A stretch of DNA of 64,000 bases from the NCBI RefSeq assembly GCF_013030985.1, contig NZ_WPYP01000001.1, positions 744,001-808,000 on the forward strand, read 5' to 3'. Numbering within the stretch: position 1 is the stretch's first letter; every line of letters starts with the position of its first letter. Shown here piece after piece: positions 55,785 to 64,000 of this stretch. The notes below the pieces were generated by a model that was given only the letters and a program-made list of their open reading frames with translations, was not told the DNA's origin and made no database searches. This DNA comes from Ruegeria arenilitoris. GTDB taxonomy: Bacteria; Pseudomonadota; Alphaproteobacteria; Rhodobacterales; Rhodobacteraceae. Both the position numbers and the translations under genes were made by a program.

Positions 55785-56906
55785 CTAATCCGGGAAAACA
55801 AAGCACCGATCCCGGCGCACGGTCAGCCACATGACCCGCCCCGGATTGGGCACAAAGACATTCGGCACCGTTGCCTTCAGGATCGAGCCGTCATGGTCCA
55901 TCCGAAACTCCACCAGGCTTTCGTTGCCCAGAAACCGCGCCCGTTCAACCACGCCGCGGGCGGCAACACCATCGGTCACCGTGGGCAATGGCCCCTTGCC
56001 ATTGCGGTCGAAATCCAACCGCACGTGCTGAGGCCGAAAGACAATCTCGACATCCGTGCCATCCGGGACGCCCGGAGCCAGGAACTGACCAAACGGAGTT
56101 TTCGTCAGCGCTCCCTCAACTCTGCCGTGCAACACATTGACATCGCTGAAAAATGCCACCGCAGCCTTGTCGACCGGACGAGTATAGACGTTGTAAGGCG
56201 CACCTTGCTGCACGATCTTGCCGCGCCGCATCAGCGCGATCTCATCAGCCATGCGCATCGCCTCTTCGGGCTCGTGCGTCACCAGTACGACAGCGGCGTC
56301 TTCTTCCTTGAGGATCGCCAGCGTCTCATCCCGGATACCGTCGCGCAACCGGTTGTCGAGGCCCGAGAACGGCTCATCCATCAGCATGATACGCGGACGC
56401 GGCGCCAGCGCGCGCGCCAGAGCTACCCTTTGCTGCTCACCCCCCGACAGGTGGTGCGGGAACTTGTCGATGAAATGGATCAGATCGACCTTGCGCAGCA
56501 ATTCTTCGACCCGCGCACGCTTTTCCTCTTTGTGGCCCTTCAGGCCAAAAGCCACGTTGTCGGCCACGTTCAGATGCGGAAACAAAGCGAAGTCCTGAAA
56601 CATAAGGCCGATCTCGCGCCGTTCGGGCGGTACGCGGAAAACGGTATCGCAGATCAGCTTGCCGTCCACATAAATCTCACCCGACTCCTGCATCTCGACT
56701 CCGGCGATCATGCGTAGAGTGGTCGACTTGCCGCAGCCCGACGGCCCCAGCAGACAGGTCACTTTCCCCGCCTCAACGGTCAGAGAGACATCGTCCACAA
56801 CGACCCGCCCCTCGTACCGGGCGATCAGATTGCGGATTTCCAGACGAGGAGGAGTTACGTCAACTGTCACCAAGGGACCCCATTGCCTTTTCCCGATGAA
56901 ATTCAT
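55785..56906 (-). CDS. ABC transporter ATP-binding protein (FbpC/PotA-like)
   Basis: 373-residue ATPase of the iron(III)/spermidine/putrescine importer type. Walker A GPSGCGKST, Q-loop FQDFALFPHL, signature LSGGEQQRVALARAL, Walker B IMLMDEPFSGLD, switch VTHE, then a TOBE domain (about 280-370). No permease or binding-protein gene is adjacent, so it serves a transporter elsewhere. The start is uncertain: ATG at 56906 has no ribosome site and lies inside a palindrome; GTG at 56870 is an alternative. It is downstream of the ArsM-like gene. Confidence 0.88.
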   Translation of the reverse strand: MNFIGKRQWGPLVTVDVTPPRLEIRNLIARYEGRVVVDDVSLTVEAGKVTCLLGPSGCGKSTTLRMIAGVEMQESGEIYVDGKLICDTVFRVPPERREIGLMFQDFALFPHLNVADNVAFGLKGHKEEKRARVEELLRKVDLIHFIDKFPHHLSGGEQQRVALARALAPRPRIMLMDEPFSGLDNRLRDGIRDETLAILKEEDAAVVLVTHEPEEAMRMADEIALMRRGKIVQQGAPYNVYTRPVDKAAVAFFSDVNVLHGRVEGALTKTPFGQFLAPGVPDGTDVEIVFRPQHVRLDFDRNGKGPLPTVTDGVAARGVVERARFLGNESLVEFRMDHDGSILKATVPNVFVPNPGRVMWLTVRRDRCFVFPD

Positions 56907-56910
56907 CGGG
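56892..56910. promoter_or_regulatory. 19-bp palindrome over the ABC ATPase start
   Basis: CCCGATGAA-A-TTCATCGGG, a perfect dyad with a one-base centre that covers the ATG of the downstream gene. Could be an operator or an mRNA hairpin hiding the start. Confidence 0.4.
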
Positions 56911-56915
56911 CTTTA

Positions 56916-56936
56916 GGCGGGGATAACAACCCCGCC
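56916..56936. terminator. Hairpin after the ArsM-like gene
   Basis: GGCGGGG/CCCCGCC (56916-56922 with 56930-56936) with a 7-base loop, 16 bases beyond the methyltransferase stop on the minus strand. No U-tract, so termination is uncertain. Confidence 0.35.
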
Positions 56937-56952
56937 CGTCAGGTGCAAGGGA

Positions 56953-57999
56953 TCAGCAGCACCCGCCTTGGGGTGCCTCACCGTTCGCTTCGAACGGGCT
57001 TTCACGGCCGCAGCCTTCGAAGATACCGTAGTGGGTCGAGAAATCGCCGATGAAGTCAAAATGCCGGGCAAATCGCGTGTCTTTCAGCATCATCCAGGTG
57101 TTACCACAGACTGGAAAGACCTTGCCGGTCTGGATTACGTGGTGGTCGTCCAGTTCGAACAGATGCGGTGCATTCGGAATGGTGCCTTTGTAGATCACCG
57201 CCTGACCATAATCCTCACAGGCCGGTTCCAGCTCGGACAGTTTGAACAGGCGGTACGTGGCCGAAAGGAATTTCAGCGGCGCGACACGCTCTTCCAGAAC
57301 GGGGTTTTCGATGGTCAGCGGGCGGTGCGTTACCCGACGCGGATCGCCAAAGCCCGCCTTGCGCGAAAGTGTCAGGAAATCGTTCCAATAAAGCGCACCG
57401 GAAAGGCATTCGCCGTACAGCACCTCATCCTCGGCCATCGCCTGAGGGACACGGCGGTCGGCGTAGACATCCGAAAAATACATCTCACCGCCCTCTTTCA
57501 ACAGACGGTGCGCGCCGCGCAGGACGGCCTCTTTGTCGGTGGCCAGATTGATCACACAGTTCGAAACGATGATGTCAAAGGACCCGGGCTCCAAGTCCAG
57601 TTCATCCAGCTTTTCGATATAGCCGTGGTGGAATTCCACGTTGCTGGCCGCATGACCGAACGCTTGCGCGTGATAGTCCTGATGCGCACGGGCGACGTCC
57701 AACTGCTCGGGCGTCATGTCGACACCAACCACCCGGCCCTTTTCGCCCACCATGGCGGACAGGGCATAGACATCACGGCCAGCACCGCAGCCCAGATCGA
57801 GGATGCTCATCCCCTCCAGATCCAGCGGCGCGATCAGGCCGCAGCCATAATAACGGGTCAGCACTTCGTCATGCACTTTGGACAGGATGCGCTTGAGATG
57901 ATCCGGCATATCGTCTGGCGTGCAGCACGCATTGGTCTGCAAATCCGAACTGCTTTGCAGGACCTCTCCATAGTAATTCTGCACCGATTCATGCTTCAT
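56953..57999 (-). CDS. arsM: Arsenite methyltransferase-like SAM enzyme (ArsM family)
   Basis: 348-residue SAM methyltransferase. SAM site ILDLGCGAGRDVYALS near 75. Three cysteine sites in ArsM positions: NACC near 34, SNCVINL near 155, and GECLSGALYW near 205, as needed to hold trivalent arsenic. A further C-terminal extension of about 100 residues ends in GCGRES and GGCC. The ATG at 57999 follows GGAAAGGG; codons to 58029 are rejected. No arsR or arsenite pump is adjacent, so regulation by arsenic is not evident here. Substrate inferred from the cysteine pattern. Confidence 0.85.
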   Translation of the reverse strand: MKHESVQNYYGEVLQSSSDLQTNACCTPDDMPDHLKRILSKVHDEVLTRYYGCGLIAPLDLEGMSILDLGCGAGRDVYALSAMVGEKGRVVGVDMTPEQLDVARAHQDYHAQAFGHAASNVEFHHGYIEKLDELDLEPGSFDIIVSNCVINLATDKEAVLRGAHRLLKEGGEMYFSDVYADRRVPQAMAEDEVLYGECLSGALYWNDFLTLSRKAGFGDPRRVTHRPLTIENPVLEERVAPLKFLSATYRLFKLSELEPACEDYGQAVIYKGTIPNAPHLFELDDHHVIQTGKVFPVCGNTWMMLKDTRFARHFDFIGDFSTHYGIFEGCGRESPFEANGEAPQGGCC

Positions 58000-58101
58000 C
58001 GCAGCTATCCCTTTCCTCACTGGCTGCACCGCAGCTAATGCAGCGCAGGCCCCGGTGCAATCCGGACCCTGCCAATTTGACGAAAGCGTGAGACGACCGG
58101 C

Positions 58102-59214
58102 CTATCCCAGCAAGTCGAAATCAATAGCTGCACGCACCTGCCCGTTCACCTGGATCTCAAGCCGATGCGTACCGGGAACCAGTTTGAACGTGGTCGCGTT
58201 GCCCTTGAGCTTGTGCTTCTTACTCAGTTTCAGCGTGCCATCCCGCAACGCGGTCTGCTTCAGCTTGTGAACTTTGGCTGAGGTTTTTCCGCCAGGCCTT
58301 TGGAAGTGAATGATATAATCCACCAGAACCGGCTGTTCGCCGGCCCCATTCAAAGTCACCTCGAAATCCAGCGCCTCACCGATCCGGGCGTCACCGTTCA
58401 CTTGCACGTCCGCCGTGACCTTGGCATCCGGATCGTAGCCCAGCATCTTCATGGCGCCCGGGTGGCCAGATTTCACCAACCCCCGCAGGGTATGAGACGT
58501 CATCCAACGCAGCTCGCCCTGTTCCTGCTGCTTGGTCGACGCCCAGGCCTTCAGTCGATCCAAAACCAGATCGGGGTCTTTCTTGGTGATATCGTTCAAA
58601 TGGTTCGCCACCGACCGCGTGACATAGCGTGTGGGGTCGCCATGCAACCGGTCCAGCAAGGGCAATGCATCTGTCATATTCAACCCAACCGCCTGCCCCC
58701 ACGGCAAGCGCGGGCGCGTGCCTTCGCTGACCAAACGGCGCACATGATAGCTGTCATGGCCGCACCAAAGCTCCATCCGCTCCATCACCTGATCCGAATG
58801 TTGGTTGAGGAAGGGACGAATGGCCCATTCCATCGAAAACCGCTGAGTCAGGTCTTCCAGAACATCCAGTGCCAGATCGGGGTGATCCAGCCCGACATTG
58901 ACCACCCAATCCCCCAAGGGCGCAAAGATGAAGTCACCGAAATCATCATCCGTCTTGGTCGGGTCCAGCGGTGGCGGCAGCGCGCGCAGCAGAACGGGCG
59001 CGATCTCGGGCAAATCACCGGGCACCGCCCGCTGCAGACACGCGGCGATCCATGCCATGCGTTCCTTCAACTCAAGGTCCAACAGGCGGGACATGACCTG
59101 CCCCTCGAACATCTCCGTGTCAAAGGACGGGTCCGCCCCGGCAAAGAGCCCCGCCAGATAGCGGGTCTTTTCGACGTTAAACAACTGGTCTTTCAAGGAA
59201 AAGTTTTCTGCCAT
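58102..59214 (-). CDS. DNA alkylation repair protein, AlkC-like with Ig-like tail
   Basis: 370 residues. The N-terminal two thirds is a HEAT-like repeat fold of the AlkC/AlkD alkylpurine glycosylase type (MAENFSLKDQLFNVEK; HVRRLVSEGTRPRLPWG; YVTRSVANHLNDITKKDPD). The last 110 residues form a beta-rich immunoglobulin-like domain (DVQVNGDARIGEALDFEVTL to the end), the architecture known for AlkC. The ATG at 59214 is followed by the conventional start; earlier codons overlap the SDR gene. It starts three bases after the SDR stop, so the two are co-transcribed. Confidence 0.88.
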   Translation of the reverse strand: MAENFSLKDQLFNVEKTRYLAGLFAGADPSFDTEMFEGQVMSRLLDLELKERMAWIAACLQRAVPGDLPEIAPVLLRALPPPLDPTKTDDDFGDFIFAPLGDWVVNVGLDHPDLALDVLEDLTQRFSMEWAIRPFLNQHSDQVMERMELWCGHDSYHVRRLVSEGTRPRLPWGQAVGLNMTDALPLLDRLHGDPTRYVTRSVANHLNDITKKDPDLVLDRLKAWASTKQQEQGELRWMTSHTLRGLVKSGHPGAMKMLGYDPDAKVTADVQVNGDARIGEALDFEVTLNGAGEQPVLVDYIIHFQRPGGKTSAKVHKLKQTALRDGTLKLSKKHKLKGNATTFKLVPGTHRLEIQVNGQVRAAIDFDLLG

Positions 59215-59216
59215 GA

Positions 59217-59996
59217 TCACATAGTCAAATTGTTTGCCCCACCGTCCAGCAGGATATTCTGACCCACGATGTACCCGGCATGTTGCGAGCACAGAAAAGC
59301 ACAGGTCGCGCCAAATTCCTGCCGCGACCCGTACCGCCGCGCCGGGATCGTTGCCGCGCGGTTTGCGCGCGCTTCGTCAATCGAAATGCCCTGCTTCGCC
59401 GCGACCCCGCCATCCAGCGAATCTGCGCGATCGGTGGCGTGAATGCCTGGCAGCAGGTTGTTGATCGTCACGCCATGCGCAGCAACCTGTCGCGCTGTCC
59501 CGGCCACATAGCCGGTCAACCCGGTGCGCGCCGCGTTCGACAGGCCCAACACCGCGATCGGCGCGCGTACGGATTGCGAGGTGATGTTCACCACCCGACC
59601 CCAGCCCTTGTCGATCATGCCCGGCAGCAATGCCTTCATCAAGGCGATCGGCGTCAGCATGTTGGCGTCCAGTGCCTTGATGAAATCTTCACGCTCCCAA
59701 TCGGTCCACAGTCCCGGAGGCGGGCCACCAGCGTTTGTCACAAGGATATCCACGTCCTGCGCAGCCTCGATCACCCGTGCCTGCCCCTCGACCGAGGTCA
59801 CATCACAGGCAATCGTCTGCACATCTACGCCATGGTCTGCCCGCAATCGCGCGGCTTCGGCCTCCAGCGCCTCAGCCCCGCGCGCATTCATCACCAGATC
59901 GACACCCGCCTGGGCCAAAGCCTCGGCGCAGCCCAGACCCAGACCCTTGCTGCTGGCGCAGACCAGAGCGCGTTTTCCCTGTATTCCCAGATCCAT
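59217..59996 (-). CDS. SDR-family oxidoreductase
   Basis: 259-residue short-chain dehydrogenase/reductase. Cofactor motif CASSKGLGLGCAEALA near 14, TNAGGPPPG near 87 (variant of NNAG), active Ser in NITSQSVRAPIAVLGLSNAAR; the usual YxxxK Tyr is replaced by Leu (LGLSNAARTG), as in the group called 3-oxoacyl-ACP reductase-like with altered triad. C-terminal NILLDGGANNLTM. Start ATG at 59996, with GGAGGAT upstream. Confidence 0.87.
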   Translation of the reverse strand: MDLGIQGKRALVCASSKGLGLGCAEALAQAGVDLVMNARGAEALEAEAARLRADHGVDVQTIACDVTSVEGQARVIEAAQDVDILVTNAGGPPPGLWTDWEREDFIKALDANMLTPIALMKALLPGMIDKGWGRVVNITSQSVRAPIAVLGLSNAARTGLTGYVAGTARQVAAHGVTINNLLPGIHATDRADSLDGGVAAKQGISIDEARANRAATIPARRYGSRQEFGATCAFLCSQHAGYIVGQNILLDGGANNLTM

Positions 59997-60069
59997 AAGA
60001 TCCTCCCCATCTGTTGTTGCCCGCATGTCTAGCATCGGCCAGACAGGGAAGACCAGAATCCAGGCTGCG

Positions 60070-60432
60070 TCAGTAAAAGAACTCTTCCCGAACGATCTTG
60101 CCGTTCGCCACGTGATAGACGCCGACCTCTTTCATATCGAACGCCTCACCCGTTTCTTTCACCGTGCCCTGCACCTCGAAAATTACGGCAAAGCGGTCAT
60201 CCCCATGCGGGAACGGGTCACTGACCGAGGCGCCTGAAACTTCGTGTGCGCCTTCCCACCATTCATGTTTGCCGCGAATGGCGTCACGTCCGTGGGTTTC
60301 ACGCCCCATGCCTTCCATGTCCTGCGCTTCGACCGAAACGGCGTCTTCCGCATAGAGCTTTTCCAGATTCTCCTTGGCCCGGTCCTCACGGCAGCCAGCA
60401 ACCAGTTCATCAGCGATTTCTTTCAAATTCAT
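60070..60432 (-). CDS. NTF2-like/SnoaL-type protein
   Basis: 120-residue protein of the NTF2 fold (LYAEDAVSVEAQ, then HEVSGASVSDPFPHGDDRF, MKEVGVYHVANGKIVREEFFY). Function unknown; many relatives bind small molecules. The ATG at 60432 follows TGGAG. The open frame continues far upstream only because it is antisense to prfC; that part is not coding. Confidence 0.8.
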   Translation of the reverse strand: MNLKEIADELVAGCREDRAKENLEKLYAEDAVSVEAQDMEGMGRETHGRDAIRGKHEWWEGAHEVSGASVSDPFPHGDDRFAVIFEVQGTVKETGEAFDMKEVGVYHVANGKIVREEFFY

Positions 60433-60543
60433 TTTAGGTTTCTCCAGCATTTGTTCACTATATGTTCCTATTGCCACAGCTATACGATTCGAACCACCCC
60501 CTTTGTCTTGCTTCGGCAGGATTCCCCGCCTATACGCGCGTTC

Positions 60544-62148
60544 ATGCTTGATACCTCGAACCAACCCACCTTGCCGCCCGAGATCGCCCGGCGCCGGACA
60601 TTCGCCATCATCTCGCACCCTGATGCGGGCAAGACGACGCTGACTGAAAAGTTCCTGTTGTACGGGGGCGCGATTCAGATGGCCGGTCAGGTGCGCGCCA
60701 AAGGTGAGGCGCGGCGCACGCGCTCGGACTTCATGCAGATGGAAAAGGATCGGGGCATCTCGGTGTCCGCGTCGGCGATGTCGTTCGACTATGGGAATTT
60801 CCGGTTTAATCTGGTGGATACGCCAGGCCACAGCGATTTCTCGGAAGATACCTATCGTACGCTGACCGCCGTGGATGCCGCCGTGATGGTGATCGACGGC
60901 GCGAAAGGTGTGGAAAGCCAGACGCAGAAACTGTTCGAGGTTTGCCGCCTGCGCGATCTGCCCATCCTGACCTTCTGTAACAAGATGGACCGCGAAAGCC
61001 GCGATACGTTCGAGATCATCGACGAAATCCAGGAGATGCTGGCCATCGACGTCACCCCCGCCGCGTGGCCGATTGGCGTGGGCCGCGATTTTATCGGCTG
61101 CTATGACATGCTGCGCGACCGGCTTGAGCTGATGGACCGGGCCGACCGCAACAAGGTGGCCGAAAGCATCAAGATCGACGGTTTGGACGATCCGAAGCTG
61201 GCCGAACACGTCCCCGAACACCTGCTGGAAAAGCTGCTGGAAGAGGTCGAGATGGCGCGCGAATTGCTGCCCGCGCTCGACCCGCAAGCGGTGCTTGAGG
61301 GGCATATGACCCCGATCTGGTTCGGCTCGGCCATCAACTCGTTCGGTGTGAAGGAGCTGATGGAGGGTATCGGCGCTTATGGCCCGCAGCCGCAGATTCA
61401 ATCAGCTGAGCCCCGCCAGATTGCACCGGAAGAGAAAAAGGTCGCCGGATTTGTCTTCAAGGTGCAGGCCAACATGGACCCCAAGCACCGCGACCGGGTG
61501 GCGTTTGTGCGCATGGCCTCGGGCCATTTCAAACGCGGCATGAAATTGACCCATGTTCGGTCGAAGAAGCCGATGGCAATCTCGAACCCGGTACTGTTTC
61601 TTGCCTCCGACCGGGAACTGGCCGAAGAAGCTTGGGCGGGCGACATCATAGGCATCCCCAACCACGGCCAGCTGCGCATCGGAGACACGCTGACCGAAGG
61701 CGAGGCTTTGCGTGTAACCGGCATCCCCTCGTTTGCTCCTGAACTGCTTCAAACCGTGCGTCCGGGCGATCCGATGAAGGCCAAGCATCTGGAAAAAGCC
61801 CTGATGCAATTTGCCGAAGAAGGCGCGGCCAAGGTGTTCAAACCTTCGATCGGGTCGGGCTTTATCGTCGGCGTCGTCGGCGCGCTGCAATTCGAAGTGC
61901 TCGCCAGCCGGATCGAGATGGAGTACGGCCTGCCCGTGCGGTTCGAGGCGTCTCAGTTCACCTCGGCCCGCTGGGTCAGCGGCGAAAAGGCCGAGGTCGA
62001 GAAATTCGTCAACGCCAACAAGCAGCACATCGCCCATGACCATGATGGCGACATCGTTTACCTGACCCGCCTGCAATGGGACATCGACCGGGTCGTTCGC
62101 GACTATCCGGCGCTGAACCTGACGGCGACCAAGGAAATGATGACGTGA
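60544..62148 (+). CDS. prfC: Peptide chain release factor 3
   Basis: 534-residue translational GTPase that removes RF1/RF2 from the ribosome after termination. G1 SHPDAGKTTLTEK, switch region RGISVSASAMSF, G3 DTPGHSDFSEDTYR, G4 FCNKMDRE, then domains II-III. The ATG at 60544 (MLDTSNQPTLPPEIA) gives the usual N-terminus; upstream in-frame codons from 60244 lie antisense to the NTF2-like gene. Confidence 0.96.
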   Translation: MLDTSNQPTLPPEIARRRTFAIISHPDAGKTTLTEKFLLYGGAIQMAGQVRAKGEARRTRSDFMQMEKDRGISVSASAMSFDYGNFRFNLVDTPGHSDFSEDTYRTLTAVDAAVMVIDGAKGVESQTQKLFEVCRLRDLPILTFCNKMDRESRDTFEIIDEIQEMLAIDVTPAAWPIGVGRDFIGCYDMLRDRLELMDRADRNKVAESIKIDGLDDPKLAEHVPEHLLEKLLEEVEMARELLPALDPQAVLEGHMTPIWFGSAINSFGVKELMEGIGAYGPQPQIQSAEPRQIAPEEKKVAGFVFKVQANMDPKHRDRVAFVRMASGHFKRGMKLTHVRSKKPMAISNPVLFLASDRELAEEAWAGDIIGIPNHGQLRIGDTLTEGEALRVTGIPSFAPELLQTVRPGDPMKAKHLEKALMQFAEEGAAKVFKPSIGSGFIVGVVGALQFEVLASRIEMEYGLPVRFEASQFTSARWVSGEKAEVEKFVNANKQHIAHDHDGDIVYLTRLQWDIDRVVRDYPALNLTATKEMMT

Positions 62149-62166
62149 CCTGCCCGCTGGCCGAAA

Positions 62167-63105
62167 TTGGTGGATAACCCGACCTGGGGCACTGTTTCGA
62201 CGGTTCGGGGCTCGGCCCCGGACATTCTGCGCTTCGTGGCCTATCACCTCGATCTTGGGGTCGACCGGATGTATATCTATCTGGACGAACCCAATCCCAA
62301 GGCGTTCAATGCACTGAACCGCCATCCGAAAGTCGAAGTCCGCAATTGCGATGACGGGTTCTGGGCCTACCGACAGCGCGAACGGCCCGACCGGCACCAA
62401 ACCCGCCAAACCGCAAACGCATCGTTTACATATCGCAACACCGATCTGGATTGGCTGGCCCATATCGATGTGGACGAATTTCTGTGGTCCTCAATACCTG
62501 TCCGGGATCAATTGCGATCCGTTCCGCCCCAAACCGCAGCGGCCCGTGTTCGTCCGATCGAAGCGTTGTCGGGCAGCGATGATATGTACAAGGCATACAT
62601 CCCAAGCGGCCCCGACCGCGAGGCATTGGTACAATCGATTTACCCCAACTACGGCGGCTTTGTTCTTGGCGGTTTCCTCAGCCACGTGCAGGGCAAGCTC
62701 ATTGTCCGCACCGGAATGAAACACCTGAGCTTTCGCATCCACAATCTGTTTCAAAACAAAGTGCTTTTGCCCTGCAAATTCGAACTACCCGGGCTGGAGC
62801 TATGTCACCGGCACGCCCCGGATTGGGAACATTGGGTGGCGCACTACCGGTTCAGGCTGGAACGCGGCTCGTACCAGCCCGGCATGTCCCCCAATGTCCC
62901 GCGCGAGCATGGCGGCTTGAACATGAACGAATTGCTCAGTTGGATCGAGGCGGAAGAAGGTCCGGACGGCCTGCGCGCATTCTTTGATGAAATGAGCGGT
63001 GCCGACCCCGAGGCGCGCGCCCGGCTGGACGACCACGGCATGGTCCTGCACCGGCCACTGGATCTGGAGGGCAAGCTCAGGAAACACTTTCCCGGAAGTG
63101 TCTGA
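62167..63105 (+). CDS. Glycosyltransferase (family 2/92-like)
   Basis: About 312 residues with a GT-A-like pattern: VSTVRGSAPDILRFVAYHLD near the N-terminus, HIDVDEFLW as a DxD metal site near 98-106, LSFRIHNLF and CHRHAPDWEHW in the second half. Likely transfers a sugar to a surface polysaccharide; the acceptor is unknown. It starts with TTG at 62167 or GTG at 62170, close behind prfC. No signal peptide. Confidence 0.8.
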   Translation: MVDNPTWGTVSTVRGSAPDILRFVAYHLDLGVDRMYIYLDEPNPKAFNALNRHPKVEVRNCDDGFWAYRQRERPDRHQTRQTANASFTYRNTDLDWLAHIDVDEFLWSSIPVRDQLRSVPPQTAAARVRPIEALSGSDDMYKAYIPSGPDREALVQSIYPNYGGFVLGGFLSHVQGKLIVRTGMKHLSFRIHNLFQNKVLLPCKFELPGLELCHRHAPDWEHWVAHYRFRLERGSYQPGMSPNVPREHGGLNMNELLSWIEAEEGPDGLRAFFDEMSGADPEARARLDDHGMVLHRPLDLEGKLRKHFPGSV

Positions 63106-63161
63106 ATTGTTGCGTAAAATCCGCACAGCTTGAGCGCACAAAACCCTAAAGGGGTCTTCAT

Positions 63162-63190
63162 TTGACCCTGACCAACGTTTTTGTTATGTC
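63162..63190 (+). promoter_or_regulatory. Possible sigma-70-type promoter for the DEAD-box helicase
   Basis: TTGACC (63162-63167), 17 bases, TATGTC (63185-63190), about 100 bases before the helicase ATG. The leader would be about 95 bases, and long leaders are common on cold-induced helicase genes. Confidence 0.4.
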
Positions 63191-63291
63191 CCCCCCAAAG
63201 CCGAAATTGCGCAATGACGCGTATGGCCATCCGGGCCCGGCAAACCTCTGACGCGCGGGCCAGGTCTAGTGTCCGCATGAACCGGACATAC

Positions 63292-64000
63292 ATGACAAAG
63301 TTTAACGAACTGAACCTGAACCCGAAGGTCCTCAAAGCCATTGAGGAAGCCGGATACGAAACCCCCACCCCAATCCAGGCCGGTGCAATTCCGCCTGCGC
63401 TTGAGGGCAAGGACGTTCTGGGGATCGCCCAAACCGGCACCGGCAAGACCGCCAGCTTTACTCTGCCGATGATCACGCTTCTGGCCCGTGGCCGTGCCCG
63501 TGCGCGGATGCCGCGCTCGTTGGTTTTGTGCCCGACGCGGGAACTGGCCGCGCAGGTGGCCGAGAATTTCGACACATATGCCAAAAATGTGAAACTGACC
63601 AAAGCGCTGTTGATCGGCGGTGTCAGCTTCAAGGAACAGGACGCCCTGATCGACCGTGGCGTTGACGTGCTGATCGCCACTCCGGGCCGTCTGCTGGACC
63701 ATTTCGAACGCGGCAAGCTGCTGCTGACCGGTGTTCAGATCATGGTGGTGGATGAGGCCGACCGAATGCTGGATATGGGCTTTATCCCTGACATCGAACG
63801 CATCTTTTCGCTGACGCCGTTCACCCGCCAGACGCTGTTCTTCTCGGCCACCATGGCGTCTGAGATTGAGCGGATCACCGACACGTTCCTGTCCGCCCCG
63901 GCCCGGATCGAGGTTGCCCGTCAGGCCACCGCATCCGAGACCATCGAACAGGGCGTGGTCATGTTCAAAGGCGGTCGCCGCGACCGCGAAGCCAGCGCCA
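63292..64000 (+). CDS. DEAD-box RNA helicase (partial, C-terminus outside window)
   Basis: The first 236 residues of a DEAD-box ATP-dependent RNA helicase, RhlE-type. Q motif (FNELNLNPKVLKAIEEAGYE, then TPIQ), Walker A AQTGTGKTASF, motif Ia PTRELA, Ib TPGRLLDHF, motif II VVDEADRML, motif III FFSATMA. The ATG at 63292 is chosen for its match to the usual N-terminus; an in-frame ATG lies 15 bases upstream at 63277. Likely role in RNA unwinding, ribosome assembly or cold response. Cut by the right edge of the window. Confidence 0.93.
   Translation, partial: MTKFNELNLNPKVLKAIEEAGYETPTPIQAGAIPPALEGKDVLGIAQTGTGKTASFTLPMITLLARGRARARMPRSLVLCPTRELAAQVAENFDTYAKNVKLTKALLIGGVSFKEQDALIDRGVDVLIATPGRLLDHFERGKLLLTGVQIMVVDEADRMLDMGFIPDIERIFSLTPFTRQTLFFSATMASEIERITDTFLSAPARIEVARQATASETIEQGVVMFKGGRRDREASA

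Noticed and set aside
60433..61401. Long N-terminal extension of the NTF2-like gene
   Set aside because: The extension is antisense to prfC; the ATG at 60432 with TGGAG explains the real 120-residue protein.

Overview
The window is a gene-dense stretch (roughly 60-65% G+C where I counted) of an alphaproteobacterial chromosome, almost certainly Rhodobacterales (Roseobacter group, close to Ruegeria and relatives). Three things point there: the dusB-ntrB-ntrC-ntrY-ntrX series followed by trkA-trkH-hfq-hflX; the alr-mlaE-mlaF-pqiA-radA-cvpA-purF series; and an ispDF fusion with pgpA and cinA. NtrC lacks the sigma-54 contact motif, as in Rhodobacter capsulatus. No tRNA, rRNA, CRISPR array, prophage or insertion sequence is visible.

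Layout. 1-1.35 kb: patatin phospholipase (cut by the window edge) and 3-hydroxybutyrate dehydrogenase, leftward. 1.45-1.57 kb: a compact promoter-hairpin-terminator unit that looks like a small RNA or attenuated leader. 1.6-4.2 kb: an orphan peptide-binding protein, a 540-base gene-poor gap ending in a strong hairpin, and a small protein. 4.2-10.8 kb: XRE-cupin regulator divergent from an acyl-CoA synthetase/DsbA-like pair, an MFS exporter, and a TPR/SH3-like pair. 10.8-19.7 kb: mfd, a membrane protein, hemB, a SYLF protein, a penicillin acylase-family hydrolase and an NTF2-like protein. 19.7-32.1 kb: hflX, hfq, trkH, trkA, ntrX, ntrY, ntrC, ntrB and dusB, all leftward, broken only by an opposite-strand lipoprotein gene. 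32.3-38.3 kb: ispDF-pgpA-cinA, amtB, pyrE and dnaB. 39-48 kb: alr, the Mla permease and ATPase, an A+T-rich foreign-looking gene, pqiA-like, a coiled-coil membrane protein, radA, cvpA and purF. 48-52 kb: a PilP-like mini-protein, an SDR, a DUF815 ATPase and tatABC. 52-60 kb: a monooxygenase-like protein with a WYL regulator, nlpD-pcm-surE, an ABC ATPase, an ArsM-like methyltransferase, an AlkC-like repair protein, an SDR and an NTF2-like protein. 60.5-64 kb: prfC, a glycosyltransferase and a truncated DEAD-box helicase.

How the genes work together: nitrogen status is sensed by NtrBC and NtrYX, with an ammonium transporter nearby. TrkAH imports potassium. Hfq would serve small RNAs such as the candidate at 1455-1530. 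Many adjacent genes overlap by the four bases ATGA (translational coupling), and several convergent genes meet within a few bases.

I did not find a large new multi-gene system. The best candidates for something undescribed are the small RNA/attenuator unit upstream of bdhA, the low-G+C gene inserted with translational coupling into the mla-pqiA operon, a 40-bp repeat at the ends of two convergent gene pairs, a 46-residue membrane mini-protein before purF, and several mutually exclusive hairpins in leaders.
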